Positions 41,695 through 51,518 of a DNA stretch of 64,000 bases are shown one piece after another. Made by a program: the position numbers and the translations under genes. Every line of letters begins with the position of its first letter. The stretch's first letter is position 1. The notes beneath the pieces were generated by a model. That model was not told where the DNA came from, did no database searches, and saw only the letters and a list, made by a program, of their open reading frames with translations. This DNA is from Haloarcula rubripromontorii (GTDB lineage: Archaea > Halobacteriota > Halobacteria > Halobacteriales > Haloarculaceae): assembly GCF_001280425.1 (NCBI RefSeq), contig NZ_LIUF01000002.1:372001-436000 (forward strand). Direction: 5' to 3'.

Positions 41695-42759
41695 ATGGCA
41701 ACGACCGGCCTGGAGGCCGTCTGGCAGCGGCATCGGGATACCGACCGCCATCCGTCGCTCCTGCTCTCTCGGGCGAGCCTGCTTGTACTCGCTGTCACGT
41801 TCGCGCTCCTCGGCGCTGCCGAGGTCAGAGTTCCGCTCCGGGCCCAGATGGTTGTGTACCTCGTCGGGATGGTCGCGCTCAATCTCCCCCACGGCGGGTA
41901 CGAGCACTTCGAGAACCTCCGTCGCCGTCGCCCCTCGTTTCGCTGGCGCTACGTCGCGGTGTATCTGGCGTCCATCGGCGGGTTCGTCGGCCTGTTCCTC
42001 GCCGCGCCAGTTGCTGGACTGGCGCTGGCACTGACCGTCGCCATGGCGAAGGGTGGCCTCGGCGGCCTGCAGGTGCTAGAGGCCACGAGCGGCACTGCCC
42101 ATCTCCAGACCCGGTTCCAGCGTGGTCTGGCAGCGGCTGTCCGAGGCGGCGCGGTGATGCTCGTCCCCATCGTGTTCTGGCCGGAGACGTTCCACGCGTT
42201 CAGTTCGCTGATGGTCGGCCTCGTCGAACCCGGTGCCCTCTCGTCGTACGCAGGGTCGTTCGACACAACTCGGCTCGTCATCGGGTCGGGGTACGGACTC
42301 GCCCTGACGGCGCATATCGTGCTGGGCTACGTGCGCGGCGGCGGCCGCTCCTGGCTCGTCGATGCCGGAGAGTCGCTGCTGCTTGCGGTATACTTCGCGT
42401 CTGTTCCGGTCCTCGTCGCCGTCGGTCTGTACTTCCCGTTCTGGTACTCTGCCCGGCAGGTGGCGCGAACGGCGTCCGTCGAGACGGAGCCGGTCGGCGA
42501 CGAGCGCTGGGACCTGCTCGGCGGCGCGGACGCCTCGACCGTCGCACTGCGCGCCTGGGTCGTTCTCGTCGTCGGGGCGCTTGCCACCTTCGGCGTCCTC
42601 GTCGCCGTCTACTGGGCGTTCCCGAACCCGCTGGGAACGAGTGACCTGCTCCCCGGCGCCGTAGCGTTCTGGAGTATGTTCATCAGTATCGTCGCGCTCC
42701 CGCACATCGTCGTCGGGTCACTCCTCGACCGGGACCGAGGTATCTGGTACGTGCCGTGA
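41695..42759 (+). CDS. blh: Brp/Blh family beta-carotene 15,15'-dioxygenase
   Basis: 354 residues from ATG 41695; a GTG at 41671 in frame is a possible longer start. Membrane protein with about eight segments and the family's metal-binding histidines in NLPHGGYEH, FWPETFHAFSS and ALPHIVVGSLLDRDRGIWY. It cleaves beta-carotene to two retinals, the chromophore of rhodopsins. Adjacent and divergent to a carotenoid desaturase. No rhodopsin gene is in the window. Confidence 0.93.
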   Translation: MATTGLEAVWQRHRDTDRHPSLLLSRASLLVLAVTFALLGAAEVRVPLRAQMVVYLVGMVALNLPHGGYEHFENLRRRRPSFRWRYVAVYLASIGGFVGLFLAAPVAGLALALTVAMAKGGLGGLQVLEATSGTAHLQTRFQRGLAAAVRGGAVMLVPIVFWPETFHAFSSLMVGLVEPGALSSYAGSFDTTRLVIGSGYGLALTAHIVLGYVRGGGRSWLVDAGESLLLAVYFASVPVLVAVGLYFPFWYSARQVARTASVETEPVGDERWDLLGGADASTVALRAWVVLVVGALATFGVLVAVYWAFPNPLGTSDLLPGAVAFWSMFISIVALPHIVVGSLLDRDRGIWYVP

Positions 42760-42837
42760 CGGCCCACTCCCCCGAAGGCTTGCGACACCGACCCGCAGAT
42801 GACTAGGTTTCTGTAGCTGGCGGACACCCGGGACAGT

Positions 42838-44028
42838 ATGTCCGAGTTCCGCCCCATCCCGACGACCGACCGCGAAGCCTGCCAGCGGATACTCCAGTAC
42901 GCGTTCACGCCCGAGACAGGTCCGGTGACGCCGGACCCGGACGGCGACTGGCCGCCGTCGCTGTTCGACCAGCGAGGCCTCTACGACGGCGACACGCTTC
43001 GAGCAGTCTGCAAGCTCTACTATCTCGACACGACCGTTCGCGGCGAAGCGGCGACGGTCGGTGGCCTCGGTGCGGTCGCGACGCCGCCCGAACACCGCGG
43101 GCAGGGATACGCCGCCGACCTCTGTCGGCATGCATTGCGCGAGTACCGCGAGGCCGATGTCGGCTTCGTCACCCTCTGGCCGTTCTCGACCCCGTTCTAC
43201 CGCCGCCTGGGCTGGGGGACGGCGAACACCTATCGCCGCTTCGACCTGCCGCCGTCGACGCTCCCGGACGACGACATTGCCGGACAGATGGTCACCCTCG
43301 ACGCGGATGACTGGGAGCGCCTCCGCCGGGTCGAGACCGTTGCCGCCGACGGGACGGCGCTCTCACTCCGGCGTTCGGAAGCGTGGTGGCGCGAGCGGAC
43401 GCTCGCTGACTGGGACGGGGACGGCGTCCCGTACTGCTACGGCTACGAACGCGACGGCGACCTCTGTGGATATCTCGTGTACACTGTCGCGGACGATGCT
43501 GCCAACACGCTCTCGGTTTCGAACTTCGCGGCCGTCGACGAGGAGGCCCGCCGCGCGCTGCTCGCGTTCCTCGGGAACCACGGCGCACAGGTCGAGCGCG
43601 TCACGCTCCAGTTACCGCCCGACGCTCCCCTCCTCCATCGCGTCGCCGACCCCGGCGCGGTCGACTGTACGGTCGAGGCCGGGCCGATGGTTCGGCTCAC
43701 CGACGTCGGGTCCCTCGAACGCTTCGACTGGCCCGGGGGTGACCTCGACTGTACGCTCTCGGTCAGCGACCCGCTGCTCGACCGCAACGACGGCCTGTTT
43801 CGACTGTCCGTGAGCGGTGGCACCGCAACGGTCGATCCGCTTTCGCCTGCCGACTCGCCTGCCGACGTGACCGTCGACATCGCGACGCTCTCCCAACTGG
43901 CGGTCGGAACCCACGGCGTCGCTGCCGCTGAACGTCTGGCCGGGCTAGAGATACAGGATGCGTCCGTTCGCGATCCGCTCGCGGACGTTTTCGAGACCGA
44001 ATCCGTCTATCTAGGCGAATTCTTCTGA
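42838..44028 (+). CDS. Eis-like GNAT N-acetyltransferase
   Basis: 396 residues. First GNAT domain with acetyl-CoA loop VATPPEHRGQGYAADLCRHALRE near residue 90 and FVTLWPFSTPFYRRLGWG; a second, degenerate GNAT domain in the middle (WWRERTLADWDGDG...); and a C-terminal sterol-carrier-like domain (GTATVDPLSPADSPADVTVDIATLSQLAVG). This tripartite layout is that of Eis and the related Enhanced Intracellular Survival family, which form hexamers and acetylate amines on aminoglycosides or peptides. The natural substrate here is unknown. Confidence 0.9.
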   Translation: MSEFRPIPTTDREACQRILQYAFTPETGPVTPDPDGDWPPSLFDQRGLYDGDTLRAVCKLYYLDTTVRGEAATVGGLGAVATPPEHRGQGYAADLCRHALREYREADVGFVTLWPFSTPFYRRLGWGTANTYRRFDLPPSTLPDDDIAGQMVTLDADDWERLRRVETVAADGTALSLRRSEAWWRERTLADWDGDGVPYCYGYERDGDLCGYLVYTVADDAANTLSVSNFAAVDEEARRALLAFLGNHGAQVERVTLQLPPDAPLLHRVADPGAVDCTVEAGPMVRLTDVGSLERFDWPGGDLDCTLSVSDPLLDRNDGLFRLSVSGGTATVDPLSPADSPADVTVDIATLSQLAVGTHGVAAAERLAGLEIQDASVRDPLADVFETESVYLGEFF

Positions 44029-44036
44029 GCGGTCGT

Positions 44037-45371
44037 TTACCCGGCCGACGGTGAGTCGTCAGCGCCGTTCTCGCTGATAGCAACCGTCGAGATGCGGGTG
44101 CCGTCGACGCTCGTCACCTCGAACACGTATCCGCCCGCTTGGGCGGTGTCCCCGACCTCCGGCGCGCGGTCGAGCTGACTGAGCACCAGCCCACCGATGG
44201 TTTCGACCGCGTCGCTGTCGAGGTCGACACCGAGAGCCTCACTGACTGTCGACAGCGGCACGCCGCCGTCAGCGTCGTAGCTCCCGTCGCTTTGTTTGCG
44301 GATGGCGTGTTCGCGGCCGTCCACGTCGAACTCGTCGCGCAGGTCGCCGACGACGGCCTCGACCACGTCCTCGATGGTCGCAATCCCCTCCAGCGAACCC
44401 CATTCGTCGATGACCGCGGCCATCTGCCGGCGGTCCTGCCTGAACTGCAACAGGAGGTCGTTGATAGCTGTCGTCTCCGGGACGACCGGTATCTCGCGAG
44501 CGATGTCGCCGGCAGTGGCGTTCTCGTTGCCTTCCTCACCGGCCCGCAGCACGTCCTTGACATCGATGAATCCGACGATCTGATCGCTGTCGTCGGCGTC
44601 GACCACCGGATAGCGGGTGTGTCCTTCGTCGAGAACGACCGCCCGGATATCCGACAGCGTGGCGCTGGCCGGCACGCTCACAACGTCGGGCCGCGGAACC
44701 ATGACTTCCCGGACGACGGTATCATCGAGGTCGAACACGCGCTCTATCATGTCGACCTCCGCCGCGTCGATATTCCCTTCCTCGCCAGACCGAGCCAGTA
44801 CCCGGCGTATCTCACGCTCGCCGAGCGTCTCGTCCGTTTCCGAGGCCGCCGGGACACCCAGCAATTGCGTAAAGGCGTTGGCCGAGCCGTTGAACACGAC
44901 GATACCGGGGTAGAACAGGTAGTAAAACAGCTTCATCGGCGGTGCGAGCAGCAGCGAGAGCCGTTCAGTCCGGGCAATCGCGAACGTCTTCGGCGCGAGC
45001 TCCCCGAAGACGACGTGGAGGAACGTGATGATACTGAATCCGACTGCGAACGCCACGAGGTGGCGGAGACTCTCCGGCAGTACCGGAGCTAAGATCGGTT
45101 CAAGCAGTGCCGCGACGGCGGGCTCACCGACCCACCCCAGTCCCAGCGAGGCAAGCGTAATGCCGAGCTGGGTCACCGCGAGATAGTTGTCTAGGTCGGC
45201 CATCACCGCCTGGAGCGAGCCCGCACCGGCCCGCCCCTCGTCGGCGAGCTGTTCGACCGACGTGCCGCGAACGCGAACGAAGGCGAACTCAGCGGCGACG
45301 AAGAAGCCGTTCAGTCCCACGAGTACCAGCGCCACGAAGAGTTGCGCCGCAGAAAGCGCGAGGTTTACCAT
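44037..45371 (-). CDS. CNNM/CBS domain membrane protein (hemolysin C family)
   Basis: 444 residues from ATG 45371 (an in-frame ATG at 45416 is possible). Residues about 1-190 are the CNNM transmembrane domain (ALVLVGLNGFFVAAEFAFVRVR; FGELAPKTFAIARTERLSLLLAPP), followed by two CBS modules (VREVMVPRPDVVSVP and DIAREIPVVPE) and a C-terminal CorC/HlyC domain (EWGSLEGIATIEDVVEAVVGDLRDE). Relatives act in magnesium or cobalt transport or its regulation; archaeal roles are poorly tested. A hairpin sits at the presumed ribosome-binding site. Confidence 0.88.
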   Translation of the reverse strand: MVNLALSAAQLFVALVLVGLNGFFVAAEFAFVRVRGTSVEQLADEGRAGAGSLQAVMADLDNYLAVTQLGITLASLGLGWVGEPAVAALLEPILAPVLPESLRHLVAFAVGFSIITFLHVVFGELAPKTFAIARTERLSLLLAPPMKLFYYLFYPGIVVFNGSANAFTQLLGVPAASETDETLGEREIRRVLARSGEEGNIDAAEVDMIERVFDLDDTVVREVMVPRPDVVSVPASATLSDIRAVVLDEGHTRYPVVDADDSDQIVGFIDVKDVLRAGEEGNENATAGDIAREIPVVPETTAINDLLLQFRQDRRQMAAVIDEWGSLEGIATIEDVVEAVVGDLRDEFDVDGREHAIRKQSDGSYDADGGVPLSTVSEALGVDLDSDAVETIGGLVLSQLDRAPEVGDTAQAGGYVFEVTSVDGTRISTVAISENGADDSPSAG

Positions 45372-45393
45372 CGCACCCTCCGGGCGGGGTGCG
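45372..45393 (-). promoter_or_regulatory. Hairpin directly before the CNNM gene start
   Basis: Arms CGCACCC (45372-45378) and GGGTGCG (45387-45393) form a perfect seven-base stem with an eight-base loop, ending at the base before ATG 45371. On the minus strand the GGAGG-like Shine-Dalgarno lies partly in it. A second dyad TGTGT-ACAT-ACACA is at 45398-45411. Confidence 0.4.
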
Positions 45394-45470
45394 TCGATGT
45401 GTACATACACACCCATCTCGGTCACCGTACTAAAATACTGGAATATCCGCGCCCGTACCGCGCTCACTTC

Positions 45471-47060
45471 TCAGCGGTACGCGGCGCGAACAGTGTCCGC
45501 GATGACACCGGGCTTCCGGTAGTGTTTGGTCACCGGAGGCACCTCCCGGTCGAGGTCGAGCATCTCGTAGACGGCAGTCATCGCCGACCGAACGGAGTAC
45601 TCGACGGTGAACACCACATCCCGCGGCTGTTCGGCGTACTGTCCGAGGAACGCCAGATTGTTCGACCCGTCCGGGACGACCTCGGGCCGGTCACCGGGCT
45701 CTCGGGGCTGGAAGTGCGCCGTAATGAACGGCATCATCGCCGGGATGCAGGTCACGTCGTCGAGTAGCTCCGGGAGCCGGTCCTCGCATTGCAGGTGGTA
45801 ACACAGCTCCTGGAGGATCTCACGACCGGTGCATTCGGACATCGGTTTCTTCACGTAGTTCCCCTCGCGGTCCGGGAACAGCGCGTAGCCCCAGAAGACC
45901 TTCACGTCGTCCGGCTGGTTCGCGAAGTGGGGCTGTGCGGCGACGACCGTCGACAACAGCCAGTTCGACCCGAGGTAGGTGACGAGCCCGTTACCCGGCT
46001 CCTCGTTCGTGAAATCGACGATGTGGTCGAACAGCTCGGTGTTGTGCAGGGTCACGGTGAACGACTCCCATTTCGTCTCCGTGACGTTGTCCGCGAACAC
46101 CGACGGATTGCCGAACTGTGGGTTGTCCTCGGCGATGGACTTCCACAGCTCCCACGACGCGCCGGTTTCGTTCAGTTCGGGGGCCTCGTCCATCCCGCCG
46201 ATAGACGACCCGTCGGTCATCGACCCGTTCGTCACGAACACGAGGTCGGACGGCTCGACGGGGACCGATTCGGTGCCGCTGTCGGTCTCACAGTAGAGCC
46301 GCTCGACGGTGCGCCCCGTCCGCGACGGGACGATGTCCATGTCCGTCACCTCGTGGCCGTACTCGAAGGAGACGCCCCTGTCTTCGAGCCAGCGCCGGAG
46401 CGGGAGAATCATCGAGTCGTACTGGTTGTACTTCGTCCGGTCGATACCCTCCATGGTGTGTAGACGCGGGAACTCGTGGAGGAACCGGTACATGTATCGC
46501 CGGACTTCGGCGACGCTGTGCCACGGCTGGAACGCGAAGATGGTCGCCCAGACGTACCAGAAGTTCGTCTCCAGGAACGACTCGTCGAACCACTCCTCGA
46601 TGCGCGTGTCACCGAGTCGCGGTTCGGGCGTAAGGAGCAACCGAACTATCGACTGCCGGTGCTGGCGCGTCAGTCCGTACTCGCCCGCGTCGATTCGCTC
46701 GCCCTCGTGCATCAGCCGTGTTTTCGCGTACGAGGGGTTCGCTTCGTTGAACTCGTCCATCACGTCTTTGACCGACCGCGAATCGTCTTCGAGGGATGGA
46801 ATCGTCTCGAAGAGGTCCCACGTACATTCGTACGTCGGGTAATTGAACATCCTCCCGCCCCGGATCAGGTACGCCTCGTCCGGATCGCCGGCACCGTCCA
46901 TCGCGCCACCGACAACGTCCAGCTTTTCGTAGACATGGATGTTTTCGCCGGGCATGTTGCCGTCCCGTACCAGGAACGCCGCGCCGGCGAGGGAGGCGAT
47001 ACCGCCGCCGACGAAGTGTGCGTCGCGGTCACTGACGTGTGGGTGCTGGTGGGCAGTCAT
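45471..47060 (-). CDS. ohyA: Oleate hydratase (FAD)
   Basis: 529 residues. FVGGGIASLAGAAFLVRDG (FAD fold), then EKLDVVGGAMDGAGDP, GGRMFNYPTYECTWDLFETIPS with the catalytic Glu and Tyr region, WATIFAFQPWHSVAEVRRYM, NQYDSMILPLRRWLEDRGV, NGSMTDGSSIGGMDEAP, and SVRSAMTAVYEMLDLDREVPPV are the oleate hydratase/MCRA family blocks. It adds water across the cis-9 double bond of oleic or linoleic acid. Since archaeal membranes use isoprenoid ethers, the enzyme most likely deals with fatty acids taken up from outside. A HTH_10 regulator is encoded just downstream of its start on the same strand. Confidence 0.9.
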   Translation of the reverse strand: MTAHQHPHVSDRDAHFVGGGIASLAGAAFLVRDGNMPGENIHVYEKLDVVGGAMDGAGDPDEAYLIRGGRMFNYPTYECTWDLFETIPSLEDDSRSVKDVMDEFNEANPSYAKTRLMHEGERIDAGEYGLTRQHRQSIVRLLLTPEPRLGDTRIEEWFDESFLETNFWYVWATIFAFQPWHSVAEVRRYMYRFLHEFPRLHTMEGIDRTKYNQYDSMILPLRRWLEDRGVSFEYGHEVTDMDIVPSRTGRTVERLYCETDSGTESVPVEPSDLVFVTNGSMTDGSSIGGMDEAPELNETGASWELWKSIAEDNPQFGNPSVFADNVTETKWESFTVTLHNTELFDHIVDFTNEEPGNGLVTYLGSNWLLSTVVAAQPHFANQPDDVKVFWGYALFPDREGNYVKKPMSECTGREILQELCYHLQCEDRLPELLDDVTCIPAMMPFITAHFQPREPGDRPEVVPDGSNNLAFLGQYAEQPRDVVFTVEYSVRSAMTAVYEMLDLDREVPPVTKHYRKPGVIADTVRAAYR

Positions 47061-47125
47061 ATTGAATCACCGTCATGTAATCCTACGCAACTCCCAGCCC
47101 TAACCGTTGCCAACATATGTACAGC

Positions 47126-47135
47126 AATTTATAAG
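47126..47135 (-). promoter_or_regulatory. TATA box of oleate hydratase
   Basis: On the minus strand CTTATAAATT occupies 47135-47126, about 65-75 bases before ATG 47060. The leader would be around 40 bases. CATATG and a TTGC/GCAA pair lie between it and the gene. Confidence 0.4.
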
Positions 47136-47179
47136 AGGGGGTCTCTCGCCGGAACAGCGCCGCTCCGGTCGGCCTGCTG

Positions 47180-47824
47180 TCACTGTTCGGAGCTGGCAAT
47201 CGTGTGGTCGATCAACTGGTCTGTTCCACGACGGAGGCGCTCCGAGATGGCGGACGTGGTCGCGTCGAGTTCCGCCGCGAGTTCCGACAGGTCTGCCTCG
47301 CGGGGAACGGTGAAGTATCCCTGTCGGTGGGCTGCCAGCAGCGCCTCTCGCTGTGGGGCGGTGAGTCCGTAGTCGTCGCCGCCGTGCTCCGTCTCACAGA
47401 GCCGGTGCGGGCGGAACGTGACACTGCGTGACTGACAGGCGTCCCGGAACGCTTCGAGATCCGCTCGGTCAGCGAACTGTGTGCTCACCTTCCACCCGTG
47501 CTCTGTCACGAGCGCACCCATCGGATACGTCTGCCGGTCGACGAGCTGGGTGTACATCTCGACGTAATCCGTATCGAGGACGACCCGATACCGCGACTCG
47601 ACGATAGCCGAGTCCATGGCGACAAACGCCACGACCGACTCGTCGCCGAGCAATGCGGATTCGAGCGCGTCCGGTTCGACGCCCGTCGCAGAGAACACGA
47701 GTGCCGGCTCGTCGGTCGTCCCGGAAACGACGTTGTCGACGATCAGTCGGGTGTTCAGCTCAGCAGCGACCGCACATAGCGGCATATCCGCGGACTGCAA
47801 CTCGAACTCACAGATGACGCTCAT
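47180..47824 (-). CDS. Bacterio-opsin activator-type HTH_10 regulator
   Basis: 214 residues. The C-terminal 55 residues are the HTH_10 domain: YGLTAPQREALLAAHRQGYFTVPREADLSELAAELDATTSAISERLRRGTDQLI. The N-terminal two thirds form a sensor region of the Bat type without a recognisable PAS/GAF. Such proteins are plentiful in haloarchaea and control nearby metabolic genes. It lies upstream of, and on the same strand as, oleate hydratase with a 119-base gap, so it is the natural candidate regulator. Confidence 0.85.
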   Translation of the reverse strand: MSVICEFELQSADMPLCAVAAELNTRLIVDNVVSGTTDEPALVFSATGVEPDALESALLGDESVVAFVAMDSAIVESRYRVVLDTDYVEMYTQLVDRQTYPMGALVTEHGWKVSTQFADRADLEAFRDACQSRSVTFRPHRLCETEHGGDDYGLTAPQREALLAAHRQGYFTVPREADLSELAAELDATTSAISERLRRGTDQLIDHTIASSEQ

Positions 47825-48059
47825 GTGTGTTGCTCAGCCGACCAAAATAAAGGCATACTGGGGATTCTCACTCGCCGACACCGACCAACGGCGTCGGAGC
47901 CACTCGGCGAACATGTCCGATATCTCTGCAACGTACGCGACCGGCGACTGCCTCACTGACTGCACCGGGCCGCGTTGCGGTCGAGATACGTAGCGAAACG
48001 GCAGAGAAAAGTGCGTACTGGACTGCGCCGAGCGCCAGCCCTGTTCACGCGGCTGTCGA

Positions 48060-50492
48060 TCAGCGGTCCCGGGAGTGTTCGCCCCCGTCGACACTGACCT
48101 CAAACTCAGACAGTAGCGTCTTGAGCTGTTCGGCCTGCCCGCTCAGCGATTTGATGCTGTCGTTAATCTCCGACATCGAGGCCGCCTGCTCCTCTGCGGC
48201 GGCGGACACGCTCTGTACCTCATCAGCAGTGGATTCACTGAGGTCAGCGACTTCCTCGGTCATCGACACCGCCTCTTCAGTGCTGGCGGCCTGATCATCA
48301 GTGGTGTCGCTGATCCCCTGAACGCCGGCGTCTGTTTTGTCGGCGTACTCCGATACTTCTGTGAACGCCGCCATGACCTCTTCGACCGCGTCGATGCCTG
48401 CCTCCATCGATTCCTCAGCTACTCTGGCTTCGTCGACAGTTATCTCCGTCTGTGACTGGACATCGGTAATGAGCTGCTCTATTTCGGTCGCCGATGCCTG
48501 CGTTTCCCCGGCGAGTTCCTTGACCTCGTCGGCCACGACGGCAAACCCGTCGCCGTCTTTGTCGGCACGTGCAGCTTCGATGTTCGCGTTCAGCGCGAGC
48601 ATATTCGTCTGCTCTGCGATGTCTGCAATCAGCTCGACGATGGTGCTGATTTCCGCCATTTGCTCGTCCAACTGTTCGACGTTCTCGACAGTCGTGTCGA
48701 TGGCTTCCTGTACCCTGCGCGAACTTTCGAGCGCGACTCTGGCCGTGTCTTCGCCCTCTCGGGCGACGTCGGCGGTCTGATTCGAGTGTTCTGCAACCGA
48801 GTCAGCGGACGCGGCTACCTCTTCGATGGCTGCCGAAAGGTCAGTCATCTCTCCCGAGACCGTGTCCAGCATATCGCGTTGCTCGTCGGCGGCAGCCGCG
48901 ATCTCCTGCACCGATTCGCTGACCTCACCACTCGCACGCTCGGCGTCAGCCGCCCCGACTTCGGCCTCCTCGCTGGCGGCTGTGACGGTATCCGCGAACT
49001 CCTGAATGTCGACGATAGTGCGCTCCCACTGTGCGAGCATATCGTTGAACGACGACGCGATAGCCGCCATCGCCTCGTTGTCGGTCTCGCTTTCGGGCAG
49101 ACGACGAGTCAGGTCACCGTCTGCGCATGCTTCCATCACGTCGCTGTAGATCTCTGCTTGCTGTTCCAGTTCCGCTGCGAGCGTTTCTGCCTCTTCCTTT
49201 GCCTGCTCGGCGCGGGCACGCTCTTCCTCCGCTTCTTGCTGGGCGTCTGTTGCTTGCTCACGGGCAGCCTCAGCTTCGTCGATTTTCGAGACGAGTGCAT
49301 CGCGCATACTCCCGATTGACGTGAACAACTGCCCGATTTCGTCTCGACGAGAGCTCGAAACGTTGATGTCGTACTCTCCCTGCTCGATGGCAGTGGCGGC
49401 CGCAGAGAGCTGTTGCACGGACGTCGCCGTGTTCCGGCCAATCGTACCACCGACGACGACAACACCACCGAGCGCGAGCAGAATGAACGCCAAGATATCA
49501 GTCCGAATCTGCTCGCTCAGCGCGAACGCGTTCGCCGCAGGTGTGTGTTTGATAACGACCCAGTTTGTCCCGGGGATAGTCGCGTACGCGGCAACGTGAT
49601 CGGTGTCGAGCAGTTCTTCCTTTGTTGGCGAGCTGGTGAAGGTGCCCTGTTCCGTCGCTGTGCTAATCTCTGGGATGGCAGACTGCGACGTGTTCGGGAT
49701 GTACGGCTGCCCGACAGCACTGGTACCTGCGTCTGAGAACAGGACTTCAGTCGAACTCGACGTGGGACGAACGACCTGTGTGAACGTGCCATCGATACCA
49801 GTGCTGAACTGCTTGCTCAGGTCGGTAGCGTCGTACTCGACCACGAGTACGTGTGTGAAGTCGGCGGCGACGCTCATCGAACTGACCACTCGTTTGTCGT
49901 TCGCGTTCGTGTACGGGTTCGACGAGACTACTGTGTCGCGGCCGATAGACCGAGTCCGGTCCACCCACGGATGGGTGTCCGATGTGACGCGCGTGCCGCG
50001 GAGCGTTTCGTCAGTACTCGCCACAATCCTTGCCTCCCCCGCCGTGCCGACAGTGGGATCTGCGAGGTGGACGGCAGCGACGCGGTCGGACTGTAGCTCA
50101 TCTGCTGCGAGTCGCTCCGTGTAGGCCTGCTGGTCTTCGCGCGTCGCGTTGAAACCAAGCAGCGGATTGTTTGACGCGACGAGTACCGGCCGCTCGTTGC
50201 GCTCAACCCACTCGTTCAACAGGCCGGCTTCGGCGTTGACCTCCTGTACGAGCTGTTGTGCCGTGTCGTCTTCGAGTGTGGCAGTGGCGTTCCCCTGCAC
50301 CCAGAACCCGCCGGCCGCGATAAGTACCACAATCACGAGCAATGCAACAGCGAACTTGACGAGATACGACCGAACTGGCAGCAGCGCAATAGCTTTCGCT
50401 CGCTCCAGTCCTGCTGTGTCCGAGGCCGCTTCCGCTGTCGGGTCTCCTGATTCGTCGTCACCGTTACCTGAATGTGCTGTAGATTCGTCCAT
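48060..50492 (-). CDS. cosT: Membrane-bound methyl-accepting transducer for compatible solutes (CosT-like)
   Basis: 810 residues. Cytoplasmic acidic start, helix 1 ([21 protein letters not shown]), extracellular dCache-type domain (about 70-340), helix 2 ([20 protein letters not shown]), HAMP ([21 protein letters not shown]), adaptation helices and the highly conserved hairpin tip [37 protein letters not shown]. It relays ligand binding to CheA/CheW. The binding lipoprotein gene directly upstream (six-base gap) makes this the CosB/CosT pair known from Halobacterium, which mediates swimming toward glycine-betaine-like osmolytes. Confidence 0.9.
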   Translation of the reverse strand: MDESTAHSGNGDDESGDPTAEAASDTAGLERAKAIALLPVRSYLVKFAVALLVIVVLIAAGGFWVQGNATATLEDDTAQQLVQEVNAEAGLLNEWVERNERPVLVASNNPLLGFNATREDQQAYTERLAADELQSDRVAAVHLADPTVGTAGEARIVASTDETLRGTRVTSDTHPWVDRTRSIGRDTVVSSNPYTNANDKRVVSSMSVAADFTHVLVVEYDATDLSKQFSTGIDGTFTQVVRPTSSSTEVLFSDAGTSAVGQPYIPNTSQSAIPEISTATEQGTFTSSPTKEELLDTDHVAAYATIPGTNWVVIKHTPAANAFALSEQIRTDILAFILLALGGVVVVGGTIGRNTATSVQQLSAAATAIEQGEYDINVSSSRRDEIGQLFTSIGSMRDALVSKIDEAEAAREQATDAQQEAEEERARAEQAKEEAETLAAELEQQAEIYSDVMEACADGDLTRRLPESETDNEAMAAIASSFNDMLAQWERTIVDIQEFADTVTAASEEAEVGAADAERASGEVSESVQEIAAAADEQRDMLDTVSGEMTDLSAAIEEVAASADSVAEHSNQTADVAREGEDTARVALESSRRVQEAIDTTVENVEQLDEQMAEISTIVELIADIAEQTNMLALNANIEAARADKDGDGFAVVADEVKELAGETQASATEIEQLITDVQSQTEITVDEARVAEESMEAGIDAVEEVMAAFTEVSEYADKTDAGVQGISDTTDDQAASTEEAVSMTEEVADLSESTADEVQSVSAAAEEQAASMSEINDSIKSLSGQAEQLKTLLSEFEVSVDGGEHSRDR

Positions 50493-50498
50493 ACTGAC

Positions 50499-51518
50499 TC
50501 AGATGAAGCCGTTGGCTTTGAGGTGGTCAACAACCGCCTGCTGGCTACCGACCTCGGTTGCATGGCTGTTCAGCTCTTGCATCGTCTTCGCGTCAGGGAT
50601 GGCATCTGGCATCTTGTTCAGCGCCGACACCACGGCGTCCGTTGCGACATCCTCGTGAACAACACCGACCGGGTGGAAAAACGGCCAGAAGTTTCGGTCG
50701 TCATCGAGGTACACGATGTCTTCGACGGTTGTGAGCCACGCGCTGGTGCTGTACCCAAAGCTGAGGTCAGCATACCCTTCATCGACGGCCGTGCCAGCTG
50801 CCTGTGCCGACGCCGCCTCGATGAACTCCTGTTCTGTCTCCCAGCGCGCCACGTGCTCGGCCTCAAATCCGTAGTACTCAACTAAGGCATCGAAGCCATC
50901 GCTACGAGTCCTGAACCCGTCGCCAAACGCAGGTCGAATATCGTAGTTCCCGTCGTTGACGTAGCCGGCAAGGTCGCTGATTGTCTCGATACCGGTCCCT
51001 TCAATAGCGTCCTCGCGGATAAATACGGCCCACGTGTTCTGCCAGTCTGCGCGGTCGAGAATCCGGATTGGGTGCTCTGATTCCATCTCGGATTTCAACG
51101 CTTCGTACTGCTCATCAGGTGTCTCGAAGTCGGCTTCGTCGTGACTGGGCGGGTGCGTAGCCCACAGTGACCCCATGTAGTCGTAGTACGCGTGGATATC
51201 GCCTGCCTGATACGCCTCGGCGTGTGCAGCGTTCCCGCCGAAGCCGGTTTCATCCACGAGATTCGCACTCGTGTTGCTGGCGAGCAATTCGTAAGCGATG
51301 TACCCGAGGTTCAACTGCTCCGTGTAGCCTTTTGAACTTACGACGACTGACAATGAACCGTTGACGGACCCAGCGGCTTCGTCCCCGCTCTCAACTGTAC
51401 TTGATTCTGTGTCTCCGCCGCTCGAACAACCGACCAGCGTGGCGGTTCCGCCAGTCGCGAGCATTCCGAGCAACCGTCGCCGGCTTCCGGTCCACGGCTG
51501 CCGTCTTTCATCTACCAT
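50499..51518 (-). CDS. cosB: Compatible-solute-binding lipoprotein (CosB/OpuAC type)
   Basis: 339 residues. Tat motif in SRRRLLGMLATGG and lipobox LVGCSS mark an anchored exoprotein. The OpuAC-type binding fold starts at VVVSSKGYTEQLNLGYIAYELLA, with YDYMGSLWATHP, DGFRTRSDGFDALVEYYGF, and AVDEGYADLSFGYSTSAWL placing aromatic residues that cage trimethylammonium groups. There is no adjacent permease, but a transducer follows six bases on, so it serves chemotaxis rather than uptake. Confidence 0.89.
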   Translation of the reverse strand: MVDERRQPWTGSRRRLLGMLATGGTATLVGCSSGGDTESSTVESGDEAAGSVNGSLSVVVSSKGYTEQLNLGYIAYELLASNTSANLVDETGFGGNAAHAEAYQAGDIHAYYDYMGSLWATHPPSHDEADFETPDEQYEALKSEMESEHPIRILDRADWQNTWAVFIREDAIEGTGIETISDLAGYVNDGNYDIRPAFGDGFRTRSDGFDALVEYYGFEAEHVARWETEQEFIEAASAQAAGTAVDEGYADLSFGYSTSAWLTTVEDIVYLDDDRNFWPFFHPVGVVHEDVATDAVVSALNKMPDAIPDAKTMQELNSHATEVGSQQAVVDHLKANGFI

